Source: CALDTK01 sp965215115
Lineage (GTDB): Bacteria; Bacteroidota; Bacteroidia; Chitinophagales; Saprospiraceae
Direction: 5' to 3'
Assembly (NCBI GenBank): GCA_965215115.1
Contig: OZ244050.1
Coordinates: forward strand, 248,001-312,000
DNA length: 64,000 nucleotides
The first letter of the stretch is position 1. Each line of letters begins with the position of its first letter. Of this stretch, positions 8,554 to 16,483 are shown one piece after another. The translations under genes and the position numbers were made by a program. The notes beneath the pieces are model-generated. The model was not told the origin of the DNA, did no database searches, and saw only the letters and a program-made list of their open reading frames with translations.

Positions 8554-9531
8554 ATGCTGGCTGTCGTTGGTATCTTGTTCTGCGTCCAGGCCTGCGACAC
8601 CGACCTCGGTCTGATGTCGGACAAGTCGAGCTTGTCGGTCGAGCCAACGGCCCCCCAGTCGGTCCCAACGTCTACGACTCCGCCGCCGACCCCACCTCCA
8701 ATCGTAAACGGGATGTTCTCCTTCGCGACGTGGAATGATGTCTTTACAGCGATGGACAGGCTCGAAGCGTCTCAGCAAGATTGGGAAACGCTCCCGCCGC
8801 CCCTTGAGCCGGCTAGAAGTTCGACCAGCGGCAACGGTGTATATACCAGCGCGAGTGCGGACCCGGGTACTGGACCCACCCCTTACCAGAGCTACGTAGC
8901 CAATCTCGGGATGTCCTCTTTGTACAACAAGTACGCATATATAGAGGCTGGCACGATGGCGCCGCCGGCGGGAGTCGATACGTTTGCGATTCAGCTATTC
9001 AGCAACGACGCTGTACGCGCAGTATTAAACACTAATTTTGAGGTTCGCGTGGCCGGTCAAGCTTACAATGCCTTACAGACCGCTCTTAACGTATCCTCCA
9101 TGGCCGGCGTAAACTCTGCAATTCAGGCCTCGTATACGTACTGCACCCGAGTATCGGTGCGGAGGAGGAGATCCTTTGTGCCCAACACAGGTGATATGCG
9201 ACGCTTCAATGCGCTCAATAGTTTTTATCCGCTGGGGCCGGTGCAAATGCTGACTGTCAATTACAAGAACGAAGAACTCTCGGGTGGCAATTGGCGAGGG
9301 ACCAAGGCCAACTTGCAGGTAGGTGTTGAGGGTCGACTCCGCGTTCCAGTCATATGTGAAAACTTCCTTGCTAACGGCGTACAACGACTAAGCAGGATAA
9401 GGGAAAACCAGCGGTCCATGCAGCTACGGAGGGTTCTCATCCCAGACATTTGGAAAGCTCCGGGGGATTTCACCACGGTACTTAACGTTACTGGCGTTCC
9501 GTACGCCAGCTCAGTAAGCTACCAATGGTAG
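8554..9531 (+). CDS. Hypothetical lipoprotein
   Basis: 325 residues from ATG at 8554. The N-terminus MLAVVGILFCVQAC is a lipoprotein signal with the modified cysteine at residue 14, followed by a Pro/Thr-rich linker (TPPPTPPPI). An earlier start at 8470 would be encoded by the tandem repeat and is unlikely. I do not recognise the mature domain. It is the first of three overlapping genes (8554-11145) that look like one operon for envelope proteins. Codon usage here is less GC-rich than in the neighbouring housekeeping genes, which suggests transfer or weak expression. No mini-hairpin site is present. Confidence 0.75.
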   Translation: MLAVVGILFCVQACDTDLGLMSDKSSLSVEPTAPQSVPTSTTPPPTPPPIVNGMFSFATWNDVFTAMDRLEASQQDWETLPPPLEPARSSTSGNGVYTSASADPGTGPTPYQSYVANLGMSSLYNKYAYIEAGTMAPPAGVDTFAIQLFSNDAVRAVLNTNFEVRVAGQAYNALQTALNVSSMAGVNSAIQASYTYCTRVSVRRRRSFVPNTGDMRRFNALNSFYPLGPVQMLTVNYKNEELSGGNWRGTKANLQVGVEGRLRVPVICENFLANGVQRLSRIRENQRSMQLRRVLIPDIWKAPGDFTTVLNVTGVPYASSVSYQW

Positions 9532-10388
9532 AGGATCAGAGAGGCTATGCGATCTTATGGCTCGTAGGGCCTCTCTTCAAATTGTTACCGCTTTTCGGAA
9601 GCCTAATATTTCCATGTGTAGTCCCAGCGCAAGCTCTAGACCGCTACCCAATGATTGGGGCTTCGGGTGGACTAGGTTTACCTTTGCGGCTCGCAGAACC
9701 CTCCTCGGGCGTAGCGAAGGGTGTCCTATCTTTGAGCCGCGGGGTGAACATCTCAGTACCCCTGGCCAAACCGGTGTTCGGTGCCAAGCCGGAACTGATG
9801 CTTTCGGGGCATTTCGTCGACATCATCAGCAAATTCCAATTCGATACGCCTACGTTCGCTAGACCGGGTAGTTACGACTACAACCTTAATCCAGTCCTGC
9901 TAGCCAACGCGGCCTTGCTCTGGCGACTGTGGTCGTCAAAGCCCCAACGGTTCAATCGGTGGTCGTTCAAAGCCGGAGCCATAGGTGGGATACGGGCTAC
10001 GATCGGGCGGGAGATTACGTCGTGCTACCAGCTACCTACCACCTTTGTCTCTACTGATTGCTCAGAGGGCGACCCCGAAACTTATGCCTACCAACGCAAT
10101 TACGAAAGCTTTATACTCAACCTTGGAGTGGCTTCTGCCTTCGACTACTCGTTCATAAGTAAAAATGGCTTTTTCGCAGGTCGCCTTGGCTTACTGCTAA
10201 ACTATTACCCCCTAAAGGTAGACCAGTTTAAGACGGTGGTGCGGCATCAGTTTAGACCCTACGATGGCCTCGTACGGTGGAACCGATCCTCCTCGGAATT
10301 GTTCTTTCAATTCCATCTCAACGGGAAGATAATCGGAGAGTACCTCCGCAACAATAAACAGCGCTTCGAAGATGAGCCGAGACCGTAG
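9525..10388 (+). CDS. Hypothetical exported protein, probable outer-membrane barrel
   Basis: 287 residues. The start overlaps the stop of the lipoprotein gene by 7 bases. A hydrophobic stretch (LFGSLIFPCVVPAQA) near residues 22-37 looks like a signal peptide ending in AQA. The rest alternates short amphipathic strands rich in Tyr, Phe and Gly (SFKAGAIGGIRATIG, FAGRLGLLLNYYPLK), as in Bacteroidota outer-membrane beta barrels. I cannot name a family. It overlaps the next gene by 17 bases, which supports translational coupling within the 8.5-11.1 kb operon. Confidence 0.7.
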   Translation: MVEDQRGYAILWLVGPLFKLLPLFGSLIFPCVVPAQALDRYPMIGASGGLGLPLRLAEPSSGVAKGVLSLSRGVNISVPLAKPVFGAKPELMLSGHFVDIISKFQFDTPTFARPGSYDYNLNPVLLANAALLWRLWSSKPQRFNRWSFKAGAIGGIRATIGREITSCYQLPTTFVSTDCSEGDPETYAYQRNYESFILNLGVASAFDYSFISKNGFFAGRLGLLLNYYPLKVDQFKTVVRHQFRPYDGLVRWNRSSSELFFQFHLNGKIIGEYLRNNKQRFEDEPRP

Positions 10389-11145
10389 AGATCGGCTTTA
10401 TCGCGTCACGATCGCTCTGACGATATCGACAAGCAGTGTTGTTGCCCAAAACTGGGCACTCGGCGTTCAGGGCGGTACCCAAACTTCAATCGAGCGATAC
10501 GAATTTTTGAACAACGCCGCATACGGAGCACTAAACTTCCAAGGCGGTCTGCTCGTCCAGTGGCGACCAGATCATGCGATACGCAATACGCCGATCAGCT
10601 ACCACGCCGGGCTACTCGTAGGCACCCGTAGGCTAAGAGTGGTTACTGATGCACCGCCTAACGGACCTTTCGACATTGTTTACGGCGCCCACCCCTACGC
10701 CCTCACCCCAGAGATCAACATCGGCGCCGACGCACGCGTACTCACGTTCGGACTCGGGAAGCTCGAAGGCGGAGACGGCGGCGTCCGCACCTCGCGCCTC
10801 TCCTTCGACGCGGGCCTCGGACTTGGCTTCGAGCAGATGACCGGGGCGGAGGTCTGCTACCGGACAGACGACACGCCGTGCAACCGTGAGAATGCGCACG
10901 TGTATGGCTTCGCGAGCGGCGGCTCCCCGGTGGCGCTGTACCTCCACCCGGACCTCTACTGGGACAGCGACCTGCTCTGGCCCAAGTTCCGTATGCGCGC
11001 AGGCATCGCGGGCAACCTATACCCGAAGAGCCCCGGCCGCTACACCATGGTCATCAATTACGCCGGCGAAAACTTGAGCGAGCGCGGACGCGTCAACATG
11101 ACCGCCGGGCGGGTGTACGCGGTGTGGGTTTTGCCGAAAGGCTAA
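10372..11145 (+). CDS. Hypothetical exported outer-membrane-like protein
   Basis: 257 residues beginning MSRDRRDRLYRVTIALT, with a short hydrophobic signal ending VVAQ, then repeated Gly- and aromatic-rich strands (LSFDAGLGLGFEQM, RMRAGIAGNLYP). It looks like a small beta-barrel or porin-like protein; the family is not recognised. The first half keeps the lower-GC composition of its operon partners, and GC rises from about 10.65 kb. A GCC-GAAA-GGC mini-hairpin covers the last codons and the stop (11128-11142). Confidence 0.7.
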   Translation: MSRDRRDRLYRVTIALTISTSSVVAQNWALGVQGGTQTSIERYEFLNNAAYGALNFQGGLLVQWRPDHAIRNTPISYHAGLLVGTRRLRVVTDAPPNGPFDIVYGAHPYALTPEINIGADARVLTFGLGKLEGGDGGVRTSRLSFDAGLGLGFEQMTGAEVCYRTDDTPCNRENAHVYGFASGGSPVALYLHPDLYWDSDLLWPKFRMRAGIAGNLYPKSPGRYTMVINYAGENLSERGRVNMTAGRVYAVWVLPKG

Positions 11146-11167
11146 ACGCTATAGCTCCCGCGCCGCC

Positions 11168-11175
11168 TACCTTCC
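11168..11175 (+). promoter_or_regulatory. Candidate -7 element TACCTTCC
   Basis: TACCTTCC lies 14 bp before the ATG of the methyltransferase. It is one of many TACnTTSG boxes near start codons in this window and resembles the Bacteroidota -7 consensus TAnnTTTG. The short spacing would imply an almost leaderless message. Confidence 0.3.
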
Positions 11176-11181
11176 CGCCCC

Positions 11182-12087
11182 ATGCGCATCCACCGCTCCA
11201 CGTGCCCGGCCTGCGACTCGGCGCACGTCCACCCCGTCCTCAAGGCCACCGACCACACCGTCTCCCGTGAGACCTTCGACATCTGGCAGTGCCTCACGTG
11301 TAGCCTCCGGTTCACGCAGGACGTGCCCGGCCCCGAAGACATCGGCAGCTACTACGCCTCCGAGGAGTACATCTCGCACTCGAACACGAGCGCCGGGCTC
11401 ATCAACGGCCTCTACCAGCGCGTGCGCTCGATCACGCTTTCGCAAAAACTGTCGCTCGTGCGCAAGGTCACAGAGTTAGACACAGGCACTTTGCTGGATG
11501 TCGGCTGCGGGACGGGGGAGTTCGCGCACACCATGAAGTCGGCCGGCTGGCGCGTCAGGGGCCTCGAGCCGGACGAGGGCGCGCGGGCTTTCGCCAAAAC
11601 CAACTACGGTCTCGACGTGTCGCCCCCGGGCGAACTCCCGCGGCTGCAGGGTCCCTACGACGCCGTCACCCTGTGGCACGTCCTCGAACACGTGCACGAC
11701 CTCCACGGCTACCTCGACGAGCTCCACCGACTCATCGGCGCCCACGGGACGCTCGTCGTCGCGGTCCCGAATTACACCAGTCCGGATGGCAAACGCTACG
11801 CCGGCGACTGGGCCGCGTACGATGTCCCGCGGCACCTGTATCACTTCAGTCCGCCGGCGATGGGCGAGCTCCTCGCGCTGCACGGCATCGAGGTGACCGA
11901 GATGCGGGCGATGCCCTTCGACGCCTTTTACGTGAGTATGCTGAGCGAGAAGTACAAGGGCGCGGGTCGACTCGGCCTGGCCAGTGCTTTCGTGAGTGGT
12001 TTGAAGACGTTGACCAGCGGGCGACAGGACCCAATGAAGAGTAGTTCGGTAATTTACGTGTGCCGGAGGGCGGGGGGTGATGGTTGA
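11182..12087 (+). CDS. Class I SAM-dependent methyltransferase with N-terminal zinc ribbon
   Basis: 301 residues. It begins with a zinc-finger-like pair CPAC (residues 8-11) and CLTC, followed by a methyltransferase core: motif I LLDVGCGTGEF, the acidic loop LEPDEGARAF, and VTLWHVLEHVHD. This arrangement is seen in many Methyltransf_23 proteins acting on sugars, lipids or small metabolites. The neighbour at 12220 is a sugar nucleotidyltransferase, which hints at surface-polysaccharide modification, but the spacer holds an inverted repeat, so co-transcription is unsure. Mini-hairpins at 11436 and 11586 lie in the coding region; the latter encodes AFAKT right after the SAM acidic loop. Confidence 0.88.
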   Translation: MRIHRSTCPACDSAHVHPVLKATDHTVSRETFDIWQCLTCSLRFTQDVPGPEDIGSYYASEEYISHSNTSAGLINGLYQRVRSITLSQKLSLVRKVTELDTGTLLDVGCGTGEFAHTMKSAGWRVRGLEPDEGARAFAKTNYGLDVSPPGELPRLQGPYDAVTLWHVLEHVHDLHGYLDELHRLIGAHGTLVVAVPNYTSPDGKRYAGDWAAYDVPRHLYHFSPPAMGELLALHGIEVTEMRAMPFDAFYVSMLSEKYKGAGRLGLASAFVSGLKTLTSGRQDPMKSSSVIYVCRRAGGDG

Positions 12088-12089
12088 AG

Positions 12090-12205
12090 TAAATGATGGG
12101 TGGATGGGTGGATGGGTGGATGGCTTGATGGGTGGATGCGCGCGTCGGGGCCATCCACCCATCAACCCATCCACCCATCCACCCATCAAACCACCCACCC
12201 ATCCC
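12090..12205. repeat. GATGGGTG direct and inverted repeat block
   Basis: The spacer is built of about five copies of GATGGGTG-like units on one side and their inverse complement (CACCCATC) on the other, with a centre near 12145. It can fold into a long imperfect hairpin. Related blocks fill the spacers at 40220-40320 and 41222-41335. Confidence 0.8.
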
Positions 12206-12219
12206 CAAATCGCCCCCCC

Positions 12220-13212
12220 ATGAAGGCCATCATCCCCATCGCTGGCGCCGGCAAACGCCTTCGTCCCTTTACCTACACCCAGCCCAAGCCGCTCATCCCC
12301 GTGGCCGGCAAGCCGATCTTGAGTTACATCATCGATCAGCTGTGCGCCCTCGGCATCGAGGAGTTCGTGTTCGTGCTCGGCTACCTCGGCGACAAGGTGC
12401 AGGACTACGTCGAGGAGCACTACCCTACCATCGGGGCGCGGTTCGTGCACCAGGAGGATCGCCGGGGCTCGGGTCACGCCATCTTCCTCGCGAAGGAGGC
12501 CGTCGGTGACACGGAGGAGGTCGTGATCGCGTACGGGGACACGCTGCTCGAGGGTCCGATCGACAAGATCGTGCACTGCGACTGCACTTGCCTGGCCATC
12601 AAGCCTGTGGAGGACCCGCGCCAGTTCGGCATCGTCGAGCTCAACGAGGACGGGACCGTACGCCGCATGACCGAGAAGCCGCGCATGCCGCGGGGCAACA
12701 ACGCCATGGTAGGGTTCTACAAAATAAAGGCCTTCAGTGCGCTACACGCCTCGCTGGCGCAGGTTTTGGCGGAAGCCGTCGACCGAAAGGAGGAAATCAC
12801 GCTTACGGACGGCCTCATCAACCTGCTCGACAAGGGTCACGTGATGCACACCGAGCACGTGGACCGCTGGTACGACTGCGGGAACGCGGAAGTATTGTTG
12901 GCCACGAATCAGCAACTGCTGGACAAGCGCGGCTACGCCGAGTCCACGTTGCCGGCCTTCGACCGCACGATCATCATCCACCCGGTCACGATCGGGAAGG
13001 GTTGCCGGATCGCGGACGCGATCATCGGTCCGCACGCCTCGATCGGGGACTACGCCACCGTGGAGAAGACGATCGTACGCGACAGCATCGTCGGTCGGTA
13101 CGCCCAGCTTTACGAGCTCAACATCGAGCACTCGATCGTGGGCAACGATACGATCTTGACGGGGCAGCCGAAGGTGATCAACGTGGGGGACAATACGCAG
13201 TTGGATCTGTAG
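12220..13212 (+). CDS. Sugar-1-phosphate nucleotidyltransferase (RmlA/GlmU-like)
   Basis: 330 residues from ATG at 12220 (MKAIIPIAGAGKRLRPFT). The nucleotide-binding signature GAGKRLRPFT with the PKPLIPV lysine opens the nucleotidyltransferase domain (to about residue 230). A left-handed beta-helix tail with hexapeptide-like repeats follows (IIGPHASIGDYATVEKTIV). Members activate glucose-1-phosphate or a related sugar phosphate to an NDP-sugar. The exact sugar cannot be told, so no symbol is given. The mini-hairpin at 12763 (GGC-GGAA-GCC) reads VLAEA, and another lies directly after the stop at 13212. Confidence 0.88.
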   Translation: MKAIIPIAGAGKRLRPFTYTQPKPLIPVAGKPILSYIIDQLCALGIEEFVFVLGYLGDKVQDYVEEHYPTIGARFVHQEDRRGSGHAIFLAKEAVGDTEEVVIAYGDTLLEGPIDKIVHCDCTCLAIKPVEDPRQFGIVELNEDGTVRRMTEKPRMPRGNNAMVGFYKIKAFSALHASLAQVLAEAVDRKEEITLTDGLINLLDKGHVMHTEHVDRWYDCGNAEVLLATNQQLLDKRGYAESTLPAFDRTIIIHPVTIGKGCRIADAIIGPHASIGDYATVEKTIVRDSIVGRYAQLYELNIEHSIVGNDTILTGQPKVINVGDNTQLDL

Positions 13213-13239
13213 GCTTTCGCCAAAACGTATATTGCCGGG

Positions 13240-14280
13240 ATGCAGCGCCGGCCGTTCAAATACATCGACCCCCTTTCGGACTTTGGCTTCAAGCGGTTGC
13301 TCTCGCCCGAGCGGCAGGAGGCCGACCTCAAGAACTTCCTGAATGCCCTGCTCCCGGCCGATCGCCAGATCGACAGGCTCCGCCCACTCGACAAAGAGTT
13401 GTTGGGCGATCGCGACACGGAGCGAACCGCGATTTACGACCTGAGTTGCATCACGTCGACCGGGATCAAATTCATCATCGAGATCCAGCGCTACCGCGAC
13501 CTCCAGATCCGCCTGCGCCTGCTGTGGTACGCGACGCGACTCTTCGGACGGGCCGCCCGGCGGGGCACGGACCCGAGCTTCGAGCGCATCGAGGTGATCG
13601 TAGTCGCGATCCTCGAGTACGCCGAAACCCCGGAGACGCCGTACGTCTACTCCGTCGACCTGCGGACGGACTTCGGAACCCAGTGGACGAAAGGTCTGTT
13701 GTTTAGGATCGTAAACCTGGCTAACTTTCGCAAGGCGGACACCGAGCTCGACTCCCCGCTCGACCGCTGGCTCTACCTCATCAAAAACCTCCGCACCATG
13801 ACCGAAGTCCCACCCGCGCTCGAGCGCAAAGAGTTTACCGAGTTCATCTCCAACGCGGAGTACATGAATCTTACCGGCCACGAGCAGGACGCCTACGATG
13901 CATTCTGGATCAGGGCCGTCAAACGCCGCAGCGAGGAGCGCACCGCGAGGCTCGAGAAGGAGGAAAGCCTAAAGGCGGTCGCCGACGCGAAAGAAGAATT
14001 GAGAGCAGCGATAGGACGTGCGGAAGCGGCCGAGAAGTACGCCGAGGAGGCCGAGAAGTACGCCGAGGAGGCCGAGAAGTACGCCGAGGATGCCGAGAGG
14101 ACCGCCGCCGAGGCGCTTACGCGCGGCGAGGCTCGCGGCGAGGCAAAAGGGGAGGCGCTCCTCCACAAGAGCGTCAAAGGCTTCGCTACGAAGGGCGTCT
14201 CCGTTCCGGAGATCTCCGAGCTACTCTTCATCCCGGAAGCAAGGGTGCGCGAGATCCTGGATCTCGGTGACGAAATCTAG
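13240..14280 (+). CDS. PD-(D/E)XK nuclease family transposase-like (Rpn-type) protein
   Basis: 346 residues. The N-terminus (FKYIDPLSDFGFKRLL) and core (YDLSCITSTGIKFIIEIQRY) fit the PDDEXK_2 family, with D and the E-I-Q variant of the catalytic E-x-K. The C-terminal third is a charged coiled coil with three copies of EEAEKYA encoded by a 21-bp repeat at about 14033-14096, followed by a small helical tail. Such proteins are related to recombination-promoting nucleases and often vary in number between strains. A TATATTGC box lies only 4 bp before the ATG. The gene seems to stand alone. Confidence 0.85.
   Translation: MQRRPFKYIDPLSDFGFKRLLSPERQEADLKNFLNALLPADRQIDRLRPLDKELLGDRDTERTAIYDLSCITSTGIKFIIEIQRYRDLQIRLRLLWYATRLFGRAARRGTDPSFERIEVIVVAILEYAETPETPYVYSVDLRTDFGTQWTKGLLFRIVNLANFRKADTELDSPLDRWLYLIKNLRTMTEVPPALERKEFTEFISNAEYMNLTGHEQDAYDAFWIRAVKRRSEERTARLEKEESLKAVADAKEELRAAIGRAEAAEKYAEEAEKYAEEAEKYAEDAERTAAEALTRGEARGEAKGEALLHKSVKGFATKGVSVPEISELLFIPEARVREILDLGDEI
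14033..14096 (+). repeat. 21-bp in-frame tandem repeat (coiled-coil region)
   Basis: Three nearly identical units encode E(K)YAEEAE within the PD-(D/E)XK protein. The repeat keeps frame and is likely variable in copy number. Confidence 0.8.
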
Positions 14281-14320
14281 CGGCATCTCGGGCGGGGGAC
14301 GCGGGTCTTCGCGGTCGCGC

Positions 14321-14328
14321 TACATTCG
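14321..14328 (+). promoter_or_regulatory. Candidate -7 element TACATTCG
   Basis: TACATTCG is 40 bp before the start of the DUF2061-cysH pair and fits the TACnTTSG pattern seen before many genes here. Confidence 0.4.
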
Positions 14329-14367
14329 CGCCGCCCGCCACGAATCCGCCGTTACCCTCGCCGACCC

Positions 14368-14688
14368 TTGCTCATCTCCGCTTCCAAAAAGCTCTTCGCG
14401 CTGGTCTTCCGCCGCGGGGCCGCCCCGCCGGACGGGCCACTGATCCCAGGTCTCAAACCCGACTTCGAGAGCGATATCCGCTCGGAGCGGCCCCTCCGGT
14501 CCATCGCCAAGAGCATCTCCTGGCGCATCATCGGCACCCTCGACACCATCCTCATCTCCTGGCTCGTGACCGGGGAGATCACCCTAGCCTTATCCATCGG
14601 CTCGGTCGAGCTGTTTACGAAGATGTTCCTCTACTTCCTCCACGAGCGCCTCTGGAACGCCATGAGCTGGGGCAAAAACAAAGCATGA
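14368..14688 (+). CDS. DUF2061 membrane protein
   Basis: 106 residues from a TTG at 14368. The core RSIAKSISWRIIGTLDTILISWLVTG and the second segment VELFTKMFLYFLHERLW match DUF2061, a two-helix membrane protein often found next to sulfate assimilation genes in Bacteroidota. Its last codons overlap the start of cysH (ATGA), so the two are translationally coupled. The function is unknown; a role in sulfate handling is inferred from context only. The N-terminal 40 residues are not conserved in my recollection, so the start could be later. Confidence 0.8.
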   Translation: MLISASKKLFALVFRRGAAPPDGPLIPGLKPDFESDIRSERPLRSIAKSISWRIIGTLDTILISWLVTGEITLALSIGSVELFTKMFLYFLHERLWNAMSWGKNKA

Positions 14689-15302
14689 CATCAGCAGAAC
14701 TCCCGCGGATTAACCGCGAACTCGCGGCCAAGTCCCCCGCCGAGGTGATCGCCTGGGCGCTCTCGCAGGCTGAGCGCCCCGTGCTCACGACCAACTTCCG
14801 CCCCTACGAAGTCGCCATCCTGCATGCCGTCACCCGGGTGCGGCCCGACATCCCCGTCGTCTGGTGTGATACCGGCTACAATACGGCCTTCACCTACCGC
14901 CACGCCGAGGACCTGATCGCCCGATTCGAGCTCAACGTTCACCTCTACGTCCCCGCGCAGACGGCTGCCCACCGCGAGGTCGTGATGGGCATCCCCGAAG
15001 TAGACACCCCTCAGCACGCGACCTTCACCGACCAAGTCAAGCTCGAGCCCTTCCGCCGCGCGATGGCGGAGCACCGGCCCGACCTCTGGTTCACCAACTT
15101 GCGCCGCGGCCAGACGGCGCTACGGGACTCTCTCGACATCGTGAGCCTCGGCGGTGACGGCGTCCTCAAGGTGAGCCCCTTCTACCACTACTCCGACACC
15201 GACCTCGACGCCTACCTGGCTGAGCACGCGCTCCCCAACGAAGACCGCTACTACGACCCGACCAAAGCGCTGGCCAACCGGGAGTGCGGACTTCACATTT
15301 GA
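14685..15302 (+). CDS. cysH: Phosphoadenosine phosphosulfate reductase
   Basis: 205 residues. The product reduces PAPS (or APS) to sulfite in the cytoplasm with thioredoxin. Visible signatures are TTNFRPYEVAILH (substrate loop), VVWCDTGYNT, TNLRRGQTALR and the terminal ECGLH with the catalytic cysteine. The CC..CC pairs of iron-sulfur APS reductases are absent, so the plant/enteric PAPS-type enzyme is more likely. It overlaps the DUF2061 gene and is followed, after a repeat-filled spacer, by cysD and cysN. No sulfite reductase gene lies in the window. Confidence 0.92.
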   Translation: MTSAELPRINRELAAKSPAEVIAWALSQAERPVLTTNFRPYEVAILHAVTRVRPDIPVVWCDTGYNTAFTYRHAEDLIARFELNVHLYVPAQTAAHREVVMGIPEVDTPQHATFTDQVKLEPFRRAMAEHRPDLWFTNLRRGQTALRDSLDIVSLGGDGVLKVSPFYHYSDTDLDAYLAEHALPNEDRYYDPTKALANRECGLHI

Positions 15303-15344
15303 GAGGAGGGGTAGAGTCTAGGGACCAGAGGTCTAGAAAGTACA

Positions 15345-15425
15345 CGCATTAAAGTCGACCAAATGCTAGACCCCTAGACCCCTAGACCACCTAGACCCCT
15401 AGACCCCTAGACTCCTAGACCCCCA
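15345..15425. repeat. CTAGACCC tandem repeat block
   Basis: The spacer between cysH and cysD is largely made of about eight copies of CTAGACCC or CTAGACCA. A shorter version occurs at 32410-32440. The unit contains the rare tetranucleotide CTAG many times, which is unusual in bacteria. Confidence 0.85.
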
Positions 15426-15437
15426 AATTCACTCCCC

Positions 15438-16322
15438 ATGTCTCCCCTCCAACACGAGGCCATCTACATCATCCGCGAGGTGGCGGCTCAGTTCGAGCGT
15501 CCGGTCTTGCTGTTCTCGGGCGGGAAGGACTCCATCACGCTCGTGCACCTGGCGCGCAAGGCTTTCTGGCCGGCCAAGATTCCTTTTCCCTTGCTGCACA
15601 TCGACACCGGGCACAACTTCCCGGAGACGATCGAGTTTCGCGATAAGCTCGTGGCGGAGTACGGGCTCGATCTCATCGTGCGCCACGTGCAGGACTCGAT
15701 CGACGCCGGGAAGGTCGTCGAGGAGACCGGTAAGTACGCGAGCCGCAACATGCTCCAGACCACGACGCTGCTGGACGCCATCGAGGAACTCAAGTTCGAC
15801 GCCTGCATCGGGGGCGCGCGCCGCGACGAGGAGAAGGCCCGCGCGAAGGAGCGCATCTTCAGCGTCCGCGACGACTTCGGGAGTTGGGACGAGAAGAACC
15901 AGCGCCCGGAGCTCTTCGACATGCTCAACGGCCAGATCGACCTCGGGCAGAACGTGCGCTGCTTCCCGATCTCCAACTGGACCGAGCTCGACGTGTGGAA
16001 CTTCATCGAGGAGGACCGCATCGAGATCCCGTCAATTTATTTCGCGCACCCCCGGCGGACCTTCATGCGCGACGGACTGATCTGGTCCGCCGAGGACGGC
16101 ATCGTCTTCCGGGCCGACGACGAACCCGTCGAGGAGCGCGTGGTCCGCTTCCGCACCATCGGGGACATGAGTTGCACCGCGGCGGTCGACTCCGACGCCG
16201 ACACCATCACCCGCGTCGTGGCCGAGATTCGCTCCTCGAAGATCTCCGAGCGCGGCGCCCGCATCGACGACAAGCGCTCGGAGGCGGCGATGGAGAAGCG
16301 CAAGCAGCAGGGGTATTTTTAA
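15438..16322 (+). CDS. cysD: Sulfate adenylyltransferase subunit 2
   Basis: 294 residues. The small subunit of ATP sulfurylase makes APS from sulfate and ATP. The PP-loop SGGKDS lies near residue 29, followed by HIDTGHNFPE, IGGARRDEEKARAKER and the C-terminal RGARIDDKRSEAAMEKRKQQGYF segment, all typical of CysD. Length is normal. It pairs with CysN downstream; the 160-bp spacer is filled with an AAAGTTTGAAAGT-type inverted repeat rather than the usual tight coupling. No mini-hairpin site is present. Confidence 0.95.
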   Translation: MSPLQHEAIYIIREVAAQFERPVLLFSGGKDSITLVHLARKAFWPAKIPFPLLHIDTGHNFPETIEFRDKLVAEYGLDLIVRHVQDSIDAGKVVEETGKYASRNMLQTTTLLDAIEELKFDACIGGARRDEEKARAKERIFSVRDDFGSWDEKNQRPELFDMLNGQIDLGQNVRCFPISNWTELDVWNFIEEDRIEIPSIYFAHPRRTFMRDGLIWSAEDGIVFRADDEPVEERVVRFRTIGDMSCTAAVDSDADTITRVVAEIRSSKISERGARIDDKRSEAAMEKRKQQGYF

Positions 16323-16483
16323 AGTGGGAAAAGGTGGAGAGTGGAAAGTTGAAAGTTCGCTCCGCGTAGGCCAGGCTGCACGTATGACACGATCGTACAG
16401 CCACTTTGCACCTTTCACTTTAAAACCTTCAAACTTTATACCCCCCGCTCGCACCGCCACTTTTCACTTTAAACTTTCAAACT
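16323..16483. repeat. AAAGTTGAAAGT-type inverted repeats in cysD-cysN spacer
   Basis: The left part (16323-16355) has GTGGAAAGTTGAAAGTT; the right part (16400-16485) has the complement (CTTTCAAACTTT, TTTCACTTTAAA) twice. The whole spacer could fold into a long hairpin between cysD and cysN and may damp read-through. Confidence 0.7.

Noticed and set aside
11476..12576. Minus-strand gene spanning the GATGGGTG repeat
   Set aside because: It runs antisense to the methyltransferase, through a repeat block and into the nucleotidyltransferase; clearly a shadow frame.
15345..15425. CRISPR-like array
   Set aside because: The repeats are 7-8 bp with no spacers of constant length and no cas genes nearby; this is a simple tandem repeat.
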